A stretch of 64,000 nt of DNA from positions 558,001 to 622,000 of the forward strand of contig NZ_JAAVVB010000001.1 in assembly GCF_018449775.1 (NCBI RefSeq), given 5' to 3'. Positions 42,540-51,845 of the stretch are shown piece by piece. The stretch's first letter is position 1. The number at the start of each line of letters is the position of its first letter. A model generated the notes under the pieces. The model saw nothing but the letters and a program-made list of their open reading frames with translations, had not been told where the DNA came from and did not search any database. The stretch is from Mucilaginibacter sp. dw_454. Lineage in GTDB: Bacteria > Bacteroidota > Bacteroidia > Sphingobacteriales > Sphingobacteriaceae. The position numbers and the translations under genes are program-made.

Positions 42540-44996
42540 ATGAAAAGAATTTGTCTCCTGTTTATATTAATTGTCTCTTTTATCAGGGTAAATGCCCAAG
42601 CCAATGGCCGGGTAAGCGGCAAAATAATTGATGCCGATACTAAACAGCCTATTGAGTATGTAAGTATCAGCATTTTCAAAATCGGGGTAGCCAGTCCGTT
42701 TAATGGTTCGGTGTCTCATACTAAAGGAAATTTCGTTATCAGTAATATCCCCAACGGCGAGTATTCAATCAGGATTGATTTTATGGGATATAAATCTGCC
42801 ACTATCGATCATATTGCACTGAGTAATAGCGTGCGCGCCATTTCTTTAAATACCATATCGTTTGTTCCTGCACAAACACAGCTTCAAAACGTCACCATAG
42901 TGGGTAAAGCCCCCATGGTTGAAAATAAGATCGACAAACTGGTGTACAATGCTGCTAATGATCTTACCTCGCAAGGTGGCGCCGCGCTGGACGTGTTGAA
43001 GAAGGTACCCCAGGTTACGGTGGACATTGATGGCAATGTCGAGTTGCAGGGCAACGCCAATATCCGCTTTCTAATTAACGGAAAGCCATCAAGCATTTTC
43101 GGTGCCAGCCTTACCGATGCCTTGCAATCTATCCCCGCAAGCCAGATAAAAAGTATAGAGGTGGTAACCAGCCCCGGCGCTAAATACGATGCTAACGGTA
43201 CCGGAGGCATCATCAACATTATTTTAAAGGATAGTAAAGTTCAGGGCATTAATGGCGCTGTCAATCTATCGGCCGGCACGCGTTTAAATACAGCATCGGT
43301 TAATTTAGGTGTACGCAAGGGTAATATTGGCGTTAACGCTTTTTTTAGCGGGAATGATCAATTTAATACCACCACCATAACAACCAACGACCGTTATACC
43401 ACAGACAATACGCTGAATAACACAACCCACCTCTACCAAAAAGGCAGCGGCAATTTTGCAAGAAGCGGTTATCAATCGGGCTTAAGTTTCAATTGGAACA
43501 TCAGCAAAAAAGATGAATTGACTGCGTCGGTTGGGTTTAACCATTTTGGTAATCATACCAATGGTATAACCAATCAAGATCAAATGGTCAATGAAAGCCC
43601 ATCTGAAAATTCAATTTCAGATCTCTTGTCGTTACGAAACTCAAACAGCAGGTTCAATGCAAATGCCATAGACTACAGCCTCGCTTATAAAAAGACTTTT
43701 AAAAAGGAGGGCCAGGAGCTGGACGTTTTATACAACAGCAGCCAAAGTAAAAATAACTCATACTCTTTTCAGCAGCAAGATTATCAAACCGGCAATTTCC
43801 CTTCATCGGGCACCATGAACACCAACCCGGGTAAAGACCGGGAGACCGATATTGCTATAGATTATGTGCAACCTATCAGCAAAAACTTCAGCTTAGAAAC
43901 CGGGGTTAAAGGTGTTTTTGAAAACATCAACAATAATGTAGTTACAGATACACTGGCGGCTGGTGGTTTTGTGCCTAATGCTGATCAAACCTATGGTTTT
44001 AATTACAAACGCAATGTTTATGCTTACTACCTGTCTGCACAATTTTCTTTGTTCGGTTTTTTTGATGCTAAGGCAGGCTTACGTGACGAGTACACCAACA
44101 CGAGATCAGATTTCCCCAATGCGCACATACCTGGGTATAATATCCTGGCGCCGTCGGCCATATTATCGCACAAAATAGACCCAACACAATCTATCAAAGT
44201 AAGCTACAGCTATCGTATTGAGCGGCCGGATTATAATGACCTTAACCCATTTTATAACATCAGCGACCCCCATAACATTAGCACGGGTAACCCAAACCTG
44301 CGGCCCGAAATTGGGCATAATTACGAATTGGGTTATAACAAATCTTACAACTCGGGGGCTAATTTTTATGCGGGAGTATTTTATCGTTATAATACCAACG
44401 ATATACAATCGTACACAACACAGTTTGATACCCTTAATGTTGGCGGTACAAAATACACCAATGTGTTTTTAAATCAGCGGTACAATGTCGGTACAGAAAC
44501 TACCGAGGGCTTAAGCCTGTTCGGATCGGTACCTGTGGGCAATAAACTAAACTTGCGCGCCAACACCATGTTTGCCGATAGGATAACCACCAATCCGGGT
44601 AATCCAAAAGTTAGCGGGTTTACGTACCGGTTAAACTTAAATACAACTTATCAGTTCGATCAAAACCTGGTGGCCGAGGTTTTCGGAAATTACAATTCGT
44701 CACAACGAACTATCCAGGGAACGCGGCCGGCTTTCTTTTCCTATAATTTAGCCATCCGCAAGTTGTTTTTTAATAAAAACGCCAGCATAGGTTTTACCAC
44801 TGCAGATCCGTTTACCAAGTATGTTGATCAACGCTCCCTCACATCGGGCACTAATTTTACGCAAAGCAGTTTGCGTCAGGTACCCTTTCGCACATTTGGC
44901 TTGAGCCTGAGCTATAAATTCGGGAAGCTGGAGTTTAAGAAAGAAAAAGAAAACGACGATAACAACGGTGGCTTACAGGCCCCGCCGGAGAATTAA
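42540..44996 (+). CDS. TonB-dependent receptor, outer-membrane barrel family
   Basis: An 818-aa receptor with signal ICLLFILIVSFIRVNAQ, a carboxypeptidase-regulatory-like domain (GRVSGKIIDADTKQPIEYVSISIF), a plug (GAALDVLKKVPQVTVDIDGNVELQGNANIRFLINGKPSS and GAKYDANGTGGIINIILK) and a barrel with IERPDYNDLNPFYNISDPHNISTGNPNLRPE. This is the subgroup often associated with two-component-controlled or signalling operons. It precedes a PepSY-like protein and a TetR gene. Ligand unknown; promoter layout links it to module B. Confidence 0.92.
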   Translation: MKRICLLFILIVSFIRVNAQANGRVSGKIIDADTKQPIEYVSISIFKIGVASPFNGSVSHTKGNFVISNIPNGEYSIRIDFMGYKSATIDHIALSNSVRAISLNTISFVPAQTQLQNVTIVGKAPMVENKIDKLVYNAANDLTSQGGAALDVLKKVPQVTVDIDGNVELQGNANIRFLINGKPSSIFGASLTDALQSIPASQIKSIEVVTSPGAKYDANGTGGIINIILKDSKVQGINGAVNLSAGTRLNTASVNLGVRKGNIGVNAFFSGNDQFNTTTITTNDRYTTDNTLNNTTHLYQKGSGNFARSGYQSGLSFNWNISKKDELTASVGFNHFGNHTNGITNQDQMVNESPSENSISDLLSLRNSNSRFNANAIDYSLAYKKTFKKEGQELDVLYNSSQSKNNSYSFQQQDYQTGNFPSSGTMNTNPGKDRETDIAIDYVQPISKNFSLETGVKGVFENINNNVVTDTLAAGGFVPNADQTYGFNYKRNVYAYYLSAQFSLFGFFDAKAGLRDEYTNTRSDFPNAHIPGYNILAPSAILSHKIDPTQSIKVSYSYRIERPDYNDLNPFYNISDPHNISTGNPNLRPEIGHNYELGYNKSYNSGANFYAGVFYRYNTNDIQSYTTQFDTLNVGGTKYTNVFLNQRYNVGTETTEGLSLFGSVPVGNKLNLRANTMFADRITTNPGNPKVSGFTYRLNLNTTYQFDQNLVAEVFGNYNSSQRTIQGTRPAFFSYNLAIRKLFFNKNASIGFTTADPFTKYVDQRSLTSGTNFTQSSLRQVPFRTFGLSLSYKFGKLEFKKEKENDDNNGGLQAPPEN

Positions 44997-45073
44997 AATT
45001 AACTCAGTTTTACTACAGAATGTGTTCTGATTGTCTACAGAATGACTTTTTAACTTGACAAAAATTCAAGACC

Positions 45074-45499
45074 ATGAAAAAGATCTTATTGACAGCAGCA
45101 GGTATAGTTTTAACTGTCAGCGTTATGGCGCAGGACATTAAAAGCACCGCTGTGCCCGAACCCGTTAAAGCCGCTTTAAAGGCCAAATACCCGGAAGCAA
45201 CCAAAGTATCCTGGGAAAAAGAAAAGGGTAATTACGAGGCCAATTGGGGTGGTAAATCGGGCGAGGATAATTCTGTGATGTTTACCCCGGCCGGTGTTTT
45301 TATTGAAATAGTTAAGGCCATTAGCGTAAATGATTTACCTAAGGCCGTTGCACCCTATGTAGCTGCACATTACAAAGGCGCCAAAATAAAAGAGGCGGGC
45401 CTTGTTACCGATGCTGCACACAAAGTAACCTACGAGGCTGAAGTTAAAGGGGGCGATTTGATATTTGACGAAAAAGGCAATTTCATTAAAAAGGATTAA
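45074..45499 (+). CDS. Secreted PepSY-like protein
   Basis: A 141-aa exported protein (signal MKKILLTAAGIVLTVSVMAQ) with two small alpha-beta repeats: VPEPVKAALKAKYPEATKVSWEKEKGNYEANW, then LPKAVAPYVAAHYKGAKIKEAGLVTDAAHKVTYEAEV. This is the PepSY-like family common in Bacteroidota periplasm, whose role is not well defined. It lies 77 bp after the receptor and 11 bp before a TetR gene. Confidence 0.85.
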   Translation: MKKILLTAAGIVLTVSVMAQDIKSTAVPEPVKAALKAKYPEATKVSWEKEKGNYEANWGGKSGEDNSVMFTPAGVFIEIVKAISVNDLPKAVAPYVAAHYKGAKIKEAGLVTDAAHKVTYEAEVKGGDLIFDEKGNFIKKD

Positions 45500-45510
45500 T
45501 TGCCCACCCG

Positions 45511-46113
45511 ATGACGTTAATTGCCAGATCTAAGGCCAGGATTGAAACCCGCGAAAAAATTATCAAAGATTGCGCAGCCTTAATGGCAGAGCAAGGCTAT
45601 TGCAATGTTTCCGTACCTGAAATAGAAAAAGCTACGGGCAAAACCAAAGCGGTATTGTATGGCTATTTTAACAACCGGTATGATATTACCATGGCTGTGT
45701 TGGATCATAACCTGCAACAAAGCAAAAAGGCAATTGACGAGTTGGTTAGCGGCTGTACAGATAACAGATCGAAACTAAATGCGCATATCCAGTTCCATCA
45801 CCCTAAAACAGAGTATACGTTGGTTGGCAACGGCTGCCCTTTATTTAGCCTGGCTATTGAAGCCGGCGCTGTTCATGAAGAGATGAGGAAAAAGGTTGCC
45901 AAGGCCCTTTTGTTGTGGAAGCAGGAGCTAGCAGAGATTATTCAAACTGGTATAAACAATCAGGAATTTAGAGAGGACTTGTCAGCAGAAGACATTGCCT
46001 GGCAATTGATTAGCCTGATTGAAAGTGCAAGCATTATCAGTAAAACCACACAGAGCCTAAAACCGGGTGTGAAACTATTGAACCAGGCAAAAAACCTTGT
46101 AGCTAACTTATAA
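45511..46113 (+). CDS. TetR/AcrR family transcriptional regulator
   Basis: A 200-aa regulator. The N-terminal HTH runs REKIIKDCAALMAEQGYCNVSVPEIEKATGKTKAVLYGYFNNRYDI; the rest is the helical ligand-binding domain (NGCPLFSLAIEAGAVHEEMRKKV). Inducer unknown. Candidate operators TTGATAA-TG-TTATCAA (46261-46276) and ATCAATTTAAAATTGAT (about 46232) lie downstream, before the module B receptor, but no binding can be asserted. A terminator follows the gene. Confidence 0.92.
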   Translation: MTLIARSKARIETREKIIKDCAALMAEQGYCNVSVPEIEKATGKTKAVLYGYFNNRYDITMAVLDHNLQQSKKAIDELVSGCTDNRSKLNAHIQFHHPKTEYTLVGNGCPLFSLAIEAGAVHEEMRKKVAKALLLWKQELAEIIQTGINNQEFREDLSAEDIAWQLISLIESASIISKTTQSLKPGVKLLNQAKNLVANL

Positions 46114-46128
46114 GCACCGCGTGCTGGC

Positions 46129-46162
46129 AAAAAAGCCTCGCCATAATTGGCGGGGCTTTTTT
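46129..46162 (+). terminator. Terminator after the TetR gene
   Basis: AAAAAGCCTCGCCA and TGGCGGGGCTTTTTT pair around TAAT, followed by T-rich sequence. Confidence 0.88.
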
Positions 46163-46336
46163 GTGTGATAAATAGCTGTTAATCTCAGGGCTTTAGTTTG
46201 ATTACATTATTTTAATACGAGCAGTATAACAAAGCCATCAATTTAAAATTGATTTAAGCCTTGATAATGTTATCAAAACGTGTCAAATATTAACATAAAA
46301 AAATCATTGCGTTAACTCATTTAAATCAGTTGTAAA

Positions 46337-46375
46337 ACTCAGGATTCACTCAGAATTGAGGCGGTTTCTTTGCGC
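46337..46375 (+). promoter_or_regulatory. Module B promoter with two 11-bp direct repeats (ACTCAG)
   Basis: ACTCAGGATTC and ACTCAGAATTG follow one another at 46337-46358, and TTTGCGC lies at 46369-46375. The layout matches the promoter at 42480. It also shows that the ATG at 46356 lies inside the promoter and cannot be the start of the receptor. Confidence 0.6.
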
Positions 46376-46421
46376 TTTATTAAAAAAGCATCGCAAAACG
46401 TTACATCATAAGCCCCTGTTC

Positions 46422-49313
46422 ATGAAATTAATCTTACTACCTAAATCTTACCTTTTTACAATTTTTTTATTAACCGCAATTTGTCTTCCGTCTTTTGCTC
46501 AAACCATTTTGAGAGGGCATGTTACCGATTCAAAAACCGGCGAAACACTGATTGGCGCCGCCGTGCATCTTGAAAATGGCGCCGCTACAATAAATACTTC
46601 GGTTAAACTAGATGGTACCTACACTTTTAATAACATGGCGGCCGGCAACTATAAGCTACATGTAACTTATGTCGGCTACAAAACAACTAAAGAATATGAT
46701 GTAGATGTGCCGGCAGACAAAGCAACTGTATTAAATATTGCCATGATTGATAATACCACCGCAATAAACGAAGTGGCAGTTATAGAATATGTAAGTAAGG
46801 CAACCGACTATTCCGCAAGAAACACAGAGAAAGTTTCTAATAACACCATGAATGTGGTTTCGGCACAGTCAATTGCTATCTCTCCCGATGTGCTGGTGTC
46901 AAATGTACTGGGGCGTGTATCGGGTATTTCTATAGACCGCAGCAATACCGGCGACGCGCAACATGTCATCATTCGCGGTATGGATAAGCAGTATAACACC
47001 ACGCTCATAAATGGTATTAAAATACCAAGCCCGGATAACAAAAACAGGTACGTGCCTTTGGATATATTCCCCGCTGGTTTAGTGGATAGGATTGAGGTAT
47101 TCAAGACGCTTACCCCGGACATGGAAGGCGACGCCTCGGGCGGTGTAGTTAACCTGGTGATGAAGACTGCACCGGATAGGCTAAAAGTTGACGGAGAGTT
47201 TGGTACAGGTTACAGTCAGATATTTTTTGACAGGCCATTGGCCAGTTTTGATCATAGCACAGTAAACAGTAAATCGCCCGGCGAAATTAATCCTGGTGGA
47301 ATTGCAACTGCTAATGATTTTCCTTATCAAAACCTGGTTACCAAAACAGCCAACGCTACACCAAATCTTAATGCCAGCCTTACTATCGGCAACCGTTACT
47401 TAAACGGAAAATTAGGAGTGCTTTTTTCTGGTAGCTATCAAGATTTATACCAGGGCGCTAACAGCTTTGCTGTAATACAGACAAACACTGTAGGTCCGCC
47501 GGTAGGTAGTGCCCAACAAAACGAAGAAACTGCTTTTCAAAGTTCATACAATCGTCAGTATTCTACCCAGTTACAGCGTTTAGGTACCATTGCCTCTATC
47601 GATTATAAGTTTAACAGTAACAACACCGTGCAATTGTTTGCCAGCTATCTACAGTTAAACCAATATCGCGTTAGACAGACGCAGGACAATACCTACGGCG
47701 GTTATACTTACCAGGGCTATCGCGGCACTTTTCAGGTAGATAACCTGACCGAAACCCGTACCGATAAGCAAGATATTTATAACATTACGCTAAATGGTAA
47801 GCATAAAATATTAAAACCGTTATCTCTCGACTGGACGATTGCCAGCTCACAGGCAACGCATAAAATGCCCGATGATGCAGAATTTGACACTCAATACAGC
47901 ACTGCTGACGATCCAAGTACCACTACCAGCGCAAACACCTCTAACCCCCAGGAGCCAACTGTTTCGGTTGCCCATAACATTACAACCGGGCCAACTTATG
48001 TTCAAAACGAATCGAGAGTTTGGTCACACAACACTGATAAAGATATTTCTGCTTATTTAAACCTGCATTATAACGCCAGGTTATTTGGGCGTGATATTAC
48101 TTTCTCGGCAGGTGGCATGTTCAGGCATAAAACCAGGGATAATTATAATAACAGCTACAGTTTACCGAATACGATTGTTGACGGTTTGCCAGAAACGTAC
48201 ACCACCATACCAAATGCCAGGTTCTTGTTTATAGGTGCTGATACGGTAAATGCCAAAGGCTCATCGGCTCACGACCCGGGTGTATACACTTTCACTGAAA
48301 ATATCCAGGGAGCTTATGGCATGTTCAAGTATTATATCACAGATCGTTTGGATGTGGTGGCCGGCGTCAGAACCGAACATACTTATCAAACTTATCTTTC
48401 ACAACTGCCGGTTACCTTTCCGGGTAAAACAGCGACCATAGATTATACAGATTACCTGCCCAGCATCAATATTAAATATGCGTTGACTAATGAGCAAGCT
48501 TTAAGAGCATCTTATTATATATCTATCCTTAGGCCTGCATTTGCAGATTTGATCCCTTTCCCTGATCAAACAGCCGATGAATATTACCAGCATATTGGCA
48601 GCCCGTATTTACAGCATACCGTTATTGATAACTATGATTTAAGATACGAGTTTTTCCCGCGGGTATTTGATGAGTTTATGGCAGGCGGCTTCTATAAGCA
48701 CCTGGTTAACCCGATAGAGACCGAGCTGCAACAAGCTTCGGGCGGCGCCAACTTATACCTTACACCAAACAATTTTGGTAATGCCACCAATTACGGCTTA
48801 GAATTAGAGGCTAAAAAATATTTTGGCAACATTGGCGCATCAATTAATTACACCTACACTAAATCGCAGATTACCACTGCAAAAAGTATTGTGCTTGACA
48901 ACCAGGTGACCCATATTGATCAAACAAGGCCACTGCAGGGACAGGCAGCCAATATAGGCAACGCATCGCTACTGTATAAAGATCAAAAAAATGGCATAGA
49001 TGCCCAGTTATCGCTTTCTTATATCGGTGAAAGGATAGAAGCGGTATCTAACTACTATGGCCTGGATACCTGGGAAAGGCCTTCAACATTCCTTGACTTT
49101 TCTGCTCAGAAGAAGCTTGGCAAACACTTCATTGTTTATGCAAAAGCTAATAATCTGTTAAACACGCCTTACGAGCTGGTTATCAAACAAAACAACACTT
49201 ACAACTACTCAGGGATAGCCAAATATCCCCATCAGGAAAGTGCAGCCTATACTACGGTTCAGTATGACCAATATTATGCCCGCTACAACCTGGGTGTGAA
49301 GTACAATTTTTAA
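46422..49313 (+). CDS. TonB-dependent receptor (module B)
   Basis: A 963-aa receptor starting at ATG 46422 (MKLILLPKSYLFTIFLLTAI, signal ending SFAQT). It has a carboxypeptidase-regulatory-like domain (TILRGHVTDSKTGETLIGAAVHL), plug motifs NVLGRVSGISIDRSNTGDAQHVIIRGM and TLTPDMEGDASGGVVNLVM, and a barrel ending YYARYNLGVKYNF. It matches the module A receptor segment by segment. The in-frame ATG at 46356 is rejected because the direct-repeat promoter covers it. Confidence 0.93.
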   Translation: MKLILLPKSYLFTIFLLTAICLPSFAQTILRGHVTDSKTGETLIGAAVHLENGAATINTSVKLDGTYTFNNMAAGNYKLHVTYVGYKTTKEYDVDVPADKATVLNIAMIDNTTAINEVAVIEYVSKATDYSARNTEKVSNNTMNVVSAQSIAISPDVLVSNVLGRVSGISIDRSNTGDAQHVIIRGMDKQYNTTLINGIKIPSPDNKNRYVPLDIFPAGLVDRIEVFKTLTPDMEGDASGGVVNLVMKTAPDRLKVDGEFGTGYSQIFFDRPLASFDHSTVNSKSPGEINPGGIATANDFPYQNLVTKTANATPNLNASLTIGNRYLNGKLGVLFSGSYQDLYQGANSFAVIQTNTVGPPVGSAQQNEETAFQSSYNRQYSTQLQRLGTIASIDYKFNSNNTVQLFASYLQLNQYRVRQTQDNTYGGYTYQGYRGTFQVDNLTETRTDKQDIYNITLNGKHKILKPLSLDWTIASSQATHKMPDDAEFDTQYSTADDPSTTTSANTSNPQEPTVSVAHNITTGPTYVQNESRVWSHNTDKDISAYLNLHYNARLFGRDITFSAGGMFRHKTRDNYNNSYSLPNTIVDGLPETYTTIPNARFLFIGADTVNAKGSSAHDPGVYTFTENIQGAYGMFKYYITDRLDVVAGVRTEHTYQTYLSQLPVTFPGKTATIDYTDYLPSINIKYALTNEQALRASYYISILRPAFADLIPFPDQTADEYYQHIGSPYLQHTVIDNYDLRYEFFPRVFDEFMAGGFYKHLVNPIETELQQASGGANLYLTPNNFGNATNYGLELEAKKYFGNIGASINYTYTKSQITTAKSIVLDNQVTHIDQTRPLQGQAANIGNASLLYKDQKNGIDAQLSLSYIGERIEAVSNYYGLDTWERPSTFLDFSAQKKLGKHFIVYAKANNLLNTPYELVIKQNNTYNYSGIAKYPHQESAAYTTVQYDQYYARYNLGVKYNF

Positions 49314-49355
49314 ACAATTAACAATTAAACAAATAATTAACCTCGATTTATTTTT

Positions 49356-50801
49356 ATGAAAAAGTTACAAATCATTACACTAGGAATATCGCTTTTAGCG
49401 CTTGCTGCATGCAGTAAGAAAGGCGGCGATAATGCGATTGTATCTCAACCCCAGATACAGGTAGGGAAAGCGATACCCAACTCGGGCATCTTACCTGCCG
49501 GAACTTACAAAGGCACATTCCTGGCCAACCAAACTTACACCATTGGTGGAGATATCACGGTAAATGCGGGTGATACATTATTGATTCAGAAGGGTGTAAA
49601 GCTAAACATGACTAACGGTGCCAACATCATCGTAAACGGCGATTTGATAAGCCTTGGCACTCAAGACGCGCCGATTACTATTACCGATCCGCGCAGAAGC
49701 AAAACTACCGGCACATCAACCGTAGGTGTTGATTCGGCTTACGTTGGTGGCTGGGGCGGTATATATGCAGGCCCTACCAGCAAGTTAGTTGTTATTAAAT
49801 GGACACACCTTGACTTTGGTGGCGCAACGTTGAAAGCCCTTCCTTTCCCTAACGGAAACTCGCTAAAAACCGGCGCTCAGTATATCCTTTATTTTACTAA
49901 TCCTACCGGTGTGTTTATTATGGAAGATTCATGGATGTATGGTTCGCCCGATGACGCAACACGTTTTTATGGCGGTTTCTATAACATTATGCGCAACACA
50001 ATGGAAAAATGCGGAAGCAACGGTGGTGACGGCTTTAACGCCAAAGGCAGTGCTGTAGGTAATATGGCCTATAACCTGATTATTGGTGGCGCTACCAACG
50101 GTACTAAAACAGCAAGCGATGGCACCACTGCAGGCGAATGCCAGTTTACCATGTATAACAACACTTATGTGAATGACGGTTTCAGAAACAATGGTGTTTT
50201 CGGTGCACGAAGCGGCTCTGTTGAAATTGAAAACAATTCAAGGGCGCTTGTATACAACAACCTTATCGTTAACTGCGATTTTGGTGTACGTATAGCCGGC
50301 GGCCCGGGCGGTGCAAAAGTTTATTTAGCAGATACCACTTACAGTTCATCATCCTTAATTAAACAAACTGCTTACGGCTACAATTATTATTATGCTGATA
50401 ACGCCGCCATGGCAGGCCAGTTTGTGCCTACCAACGTGGCACAGCCGGTAGTAACACATCCGCAAGCAACTGACATTCCTAACATGGCAGCCTTCCTTGG
50501 CTCAAAATATGCTTTTGGTCTTGTTTATGACGGTAGCTCATTAGTTGGCAAAAATAACCCAATGTTCGCCAATTTTCCACTGCCTGCTGTTGCCGGTTCA
50601 TGGATAACCCAGTGCTCTGTAGATGGTTATAACTTTCGTTTACAAAGTGGTTCGCCTGCCCTTGGTAAAGGCACAACAACAGCTTTTCAGCCAATTACTG
50701 CCGGAATCCCTATGGATCCTAACTTTGGATCAAGTGGCATAACAGCGCCAGGAAAAGATATGGGATGCTATCAATCAGACGGTACCGGTAACCATCATTA
50801 A
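49356..50801 (+). CDS. Right-handed beta-helix lipoprotein (module B)
   Basis: A 481-aa lipoprotein with lipobox LLALAAC, paralogous to the module A protein at 39120 (TYTIGGDITVNAGDTLLIQKGVKLNMTNGANIIVNGDLISLGTQDAPITI). The middle is parallel beta-helix; the C-terminus has SGSPALGKGTTT and GCYQSDGTGNHH, like SGSPAIGKGNATY and GAYTSDGKGNKH in the paralogue. It is about 85 residues longer because of an insertion before the C-terminal part. Surface partner of the receptor is the likely role. Confidence 0.85.
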   Translation: MKKLQIITLGISLLALAACSKKGGDNAIVSQPQIQVGKAIPNSGILPAGTYKGTFLANQTYTIGGDITVNAGDTLLIQKGVKLNMTNGANIIVNGDLISLGTQDAPITITDPRRSKTTGTSTVGVDSAYVGGWGGIYAGPTSKLVVIKWTHLDFGGATLKALPFPNGNSLKTGAQYILYFTNPTGVFIMEDSWMYGSPDDATRFYGGFYNIMRNTMEKCGSNGGDGFNAKGSAVGNMAYNLIIGGATNGTKTASDGTTAGECQFTMYNNTYVNDGFRNNGVFGARSGSVEIENNSRALVYNNLIVNCDFGVRIAGGPGGAKVYLADTTYSSSSLIKQTAYGYNYYYADNAAMAGQFVPTNVAQPVVTHPQATDIPNMAAFLGSKYAFGLVYDGSSLVGKNNPMFANFPLPAVAGSWITQCSVDGYNFRLQSGSPALGKGTTTAFQPITAGIPMDPNFGSSGITAPGKDMGCYQSDGTGNHH

Positions 50802-50844
50802 TAGCTGTCAATAATTAATGAGATCTTATATAACACCTCATTTT

Positions 50845-50876
50845 AGTAACAACCCCATGAAAATGGGGTTGTTACT
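50845..50876 (+). promoter_or_regulatory. Perfect stem-loop over the start codon of the module B propeller gene
   Basis: AGTAACAACCCCAT, loop GAAA, then ATGGGGTTGTTACT: 14 perfect pairs. The ATG at 50857 is split between stem and loop. This should limit translation of the gene or partly terminate transcription. Confidence 0.7.
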
Positions 50877-51837
50877 ATTTATAATATTTTTTTGTTTTTC
50901 GTGCAAAAAGACACAGGTTACAACTTCGCCTAATACCGATACTGTTGCAGCAGTCAAACCACCTGTAACGGTCAATTTTATTACCCCGTCTTACAGCCCA
51001 TCGTTGTTAGATACCTGTAAATTATTTAATGCTATACCTGTTACCAATAAGCTTTCGAGGACAGATCTTCTTGAAATATCGGGCGTTGCGGCCAGCCGGA
51101 TCAATCCGGGTGTGCTTTATATCCATAATGATAGTGGTAACGCTGCCCAGGTGTATTTAACAGACGGAACGGGTGCCGATAAGGGAACATTGACACTTAC
51201 TAGTGTAGGTAACCGGGATTGGGAAGATATAGCGGTTGGACCAGGCCCTGTGGCCGGTGTAAGTTATATTTATATAGCCGAAATAGGCGATAATAAATCG
51301 GTTTACAGCTCTGTGTTTATTTATCGCTTCCCTGAACCAGACCTGACCGGCAAAACATTGCCTTACGTAGCCGATATTAACAGTGTTGATATCATTCAAT
51401 TAAAATATCCGGATGGGCCGCGCAATGCCGAAACGCTTATGATTGACCCGTCAACAAAAGATATTTATATAGCCAGTAAGGAAAGTAATTTTTCAAAAAT
51501 ATACGTTGCACGTTACCCACAAAGTTTAACTTCGACAACGGTTTTATCGCCGGTAGCGCAGTTGTTTTTTAATAAAGCAACAGGTGGCGATATATCTCCA
51601 GACGGTACAGAGATCTTGCTTAGAAGTAATGAATTGATCTGGTATTGGAAACTTGCGGCGGGAACCACTATATCAAGCGGCTTCTTAACCCAGCCACAGG
51701 TTGCACCTTATGCTGATAATGAACCACAAGGAGAGGGGGTAGGCTTTGCTGCCGATGGATCTGGTTATTATACAGACACAGAGATAAAAGGTTACCCTGG
51801 AAAACTTGCTACTATATCTTATTATAAAAGAAAATAA
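50857..51837 (+). CDS. Beta-propeller-like lipoprotein (module B)
   Basis: A 326-aa lipoprotein from ATG 50857 (MKMGLLLFIIFFCFSCKK, lipobox CFSC); an upstream in-frame ATG at 50818 would put 13 polar residues before the signal. The mature part has LLEISGVAASRINPGVLYIHNDSGNAAQVYL, NRDWEDIAVGPG and NAETLMIDPSTKDIYIASKE, a propeller-like family of unknown activity. It takes the position held by the YncE propeller in module A. A perfect 14-bp stem with a GAAA loop covers the start codon. Confidence 0.75.
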   Translation: MKMGLLLFIIFFCFSCKKTQVTTSPNTDTVAAVKPPVTVNFITPSYSPSLLDTCKLFNAIPVTNKLSRTDLLEISGVAASRINPGVLYIHNDSGNAAQVYLTDGTGADKGTLTLTSVGNRDWEDIAVGPGPVAGVSYIYIAEIGDNKSVYSSVFIYRFPEPDLTGKTLPYVADINSVDIIQLKYPDGPRNAETLMIDPSTKDIYIASKESNFSKIYVARYPQSLTSTTVLSPVAQLFFNKATGGDISPDGTEILLRSNELIWYWKLAAGTTISSGFLTQPQVAPYADNEPQGEGVGFAADGSGYYTDTEIKGYPGKLATISYYKRK

Positions 51838-51845
51838 AACCTGTT

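Noticed and set aside
46356..46421. Longer N-terminus for the module B receptor
   Set aside because: The codons fall in the direct-repeat promoter and lie ahead of a complete signal peptide at 46422.
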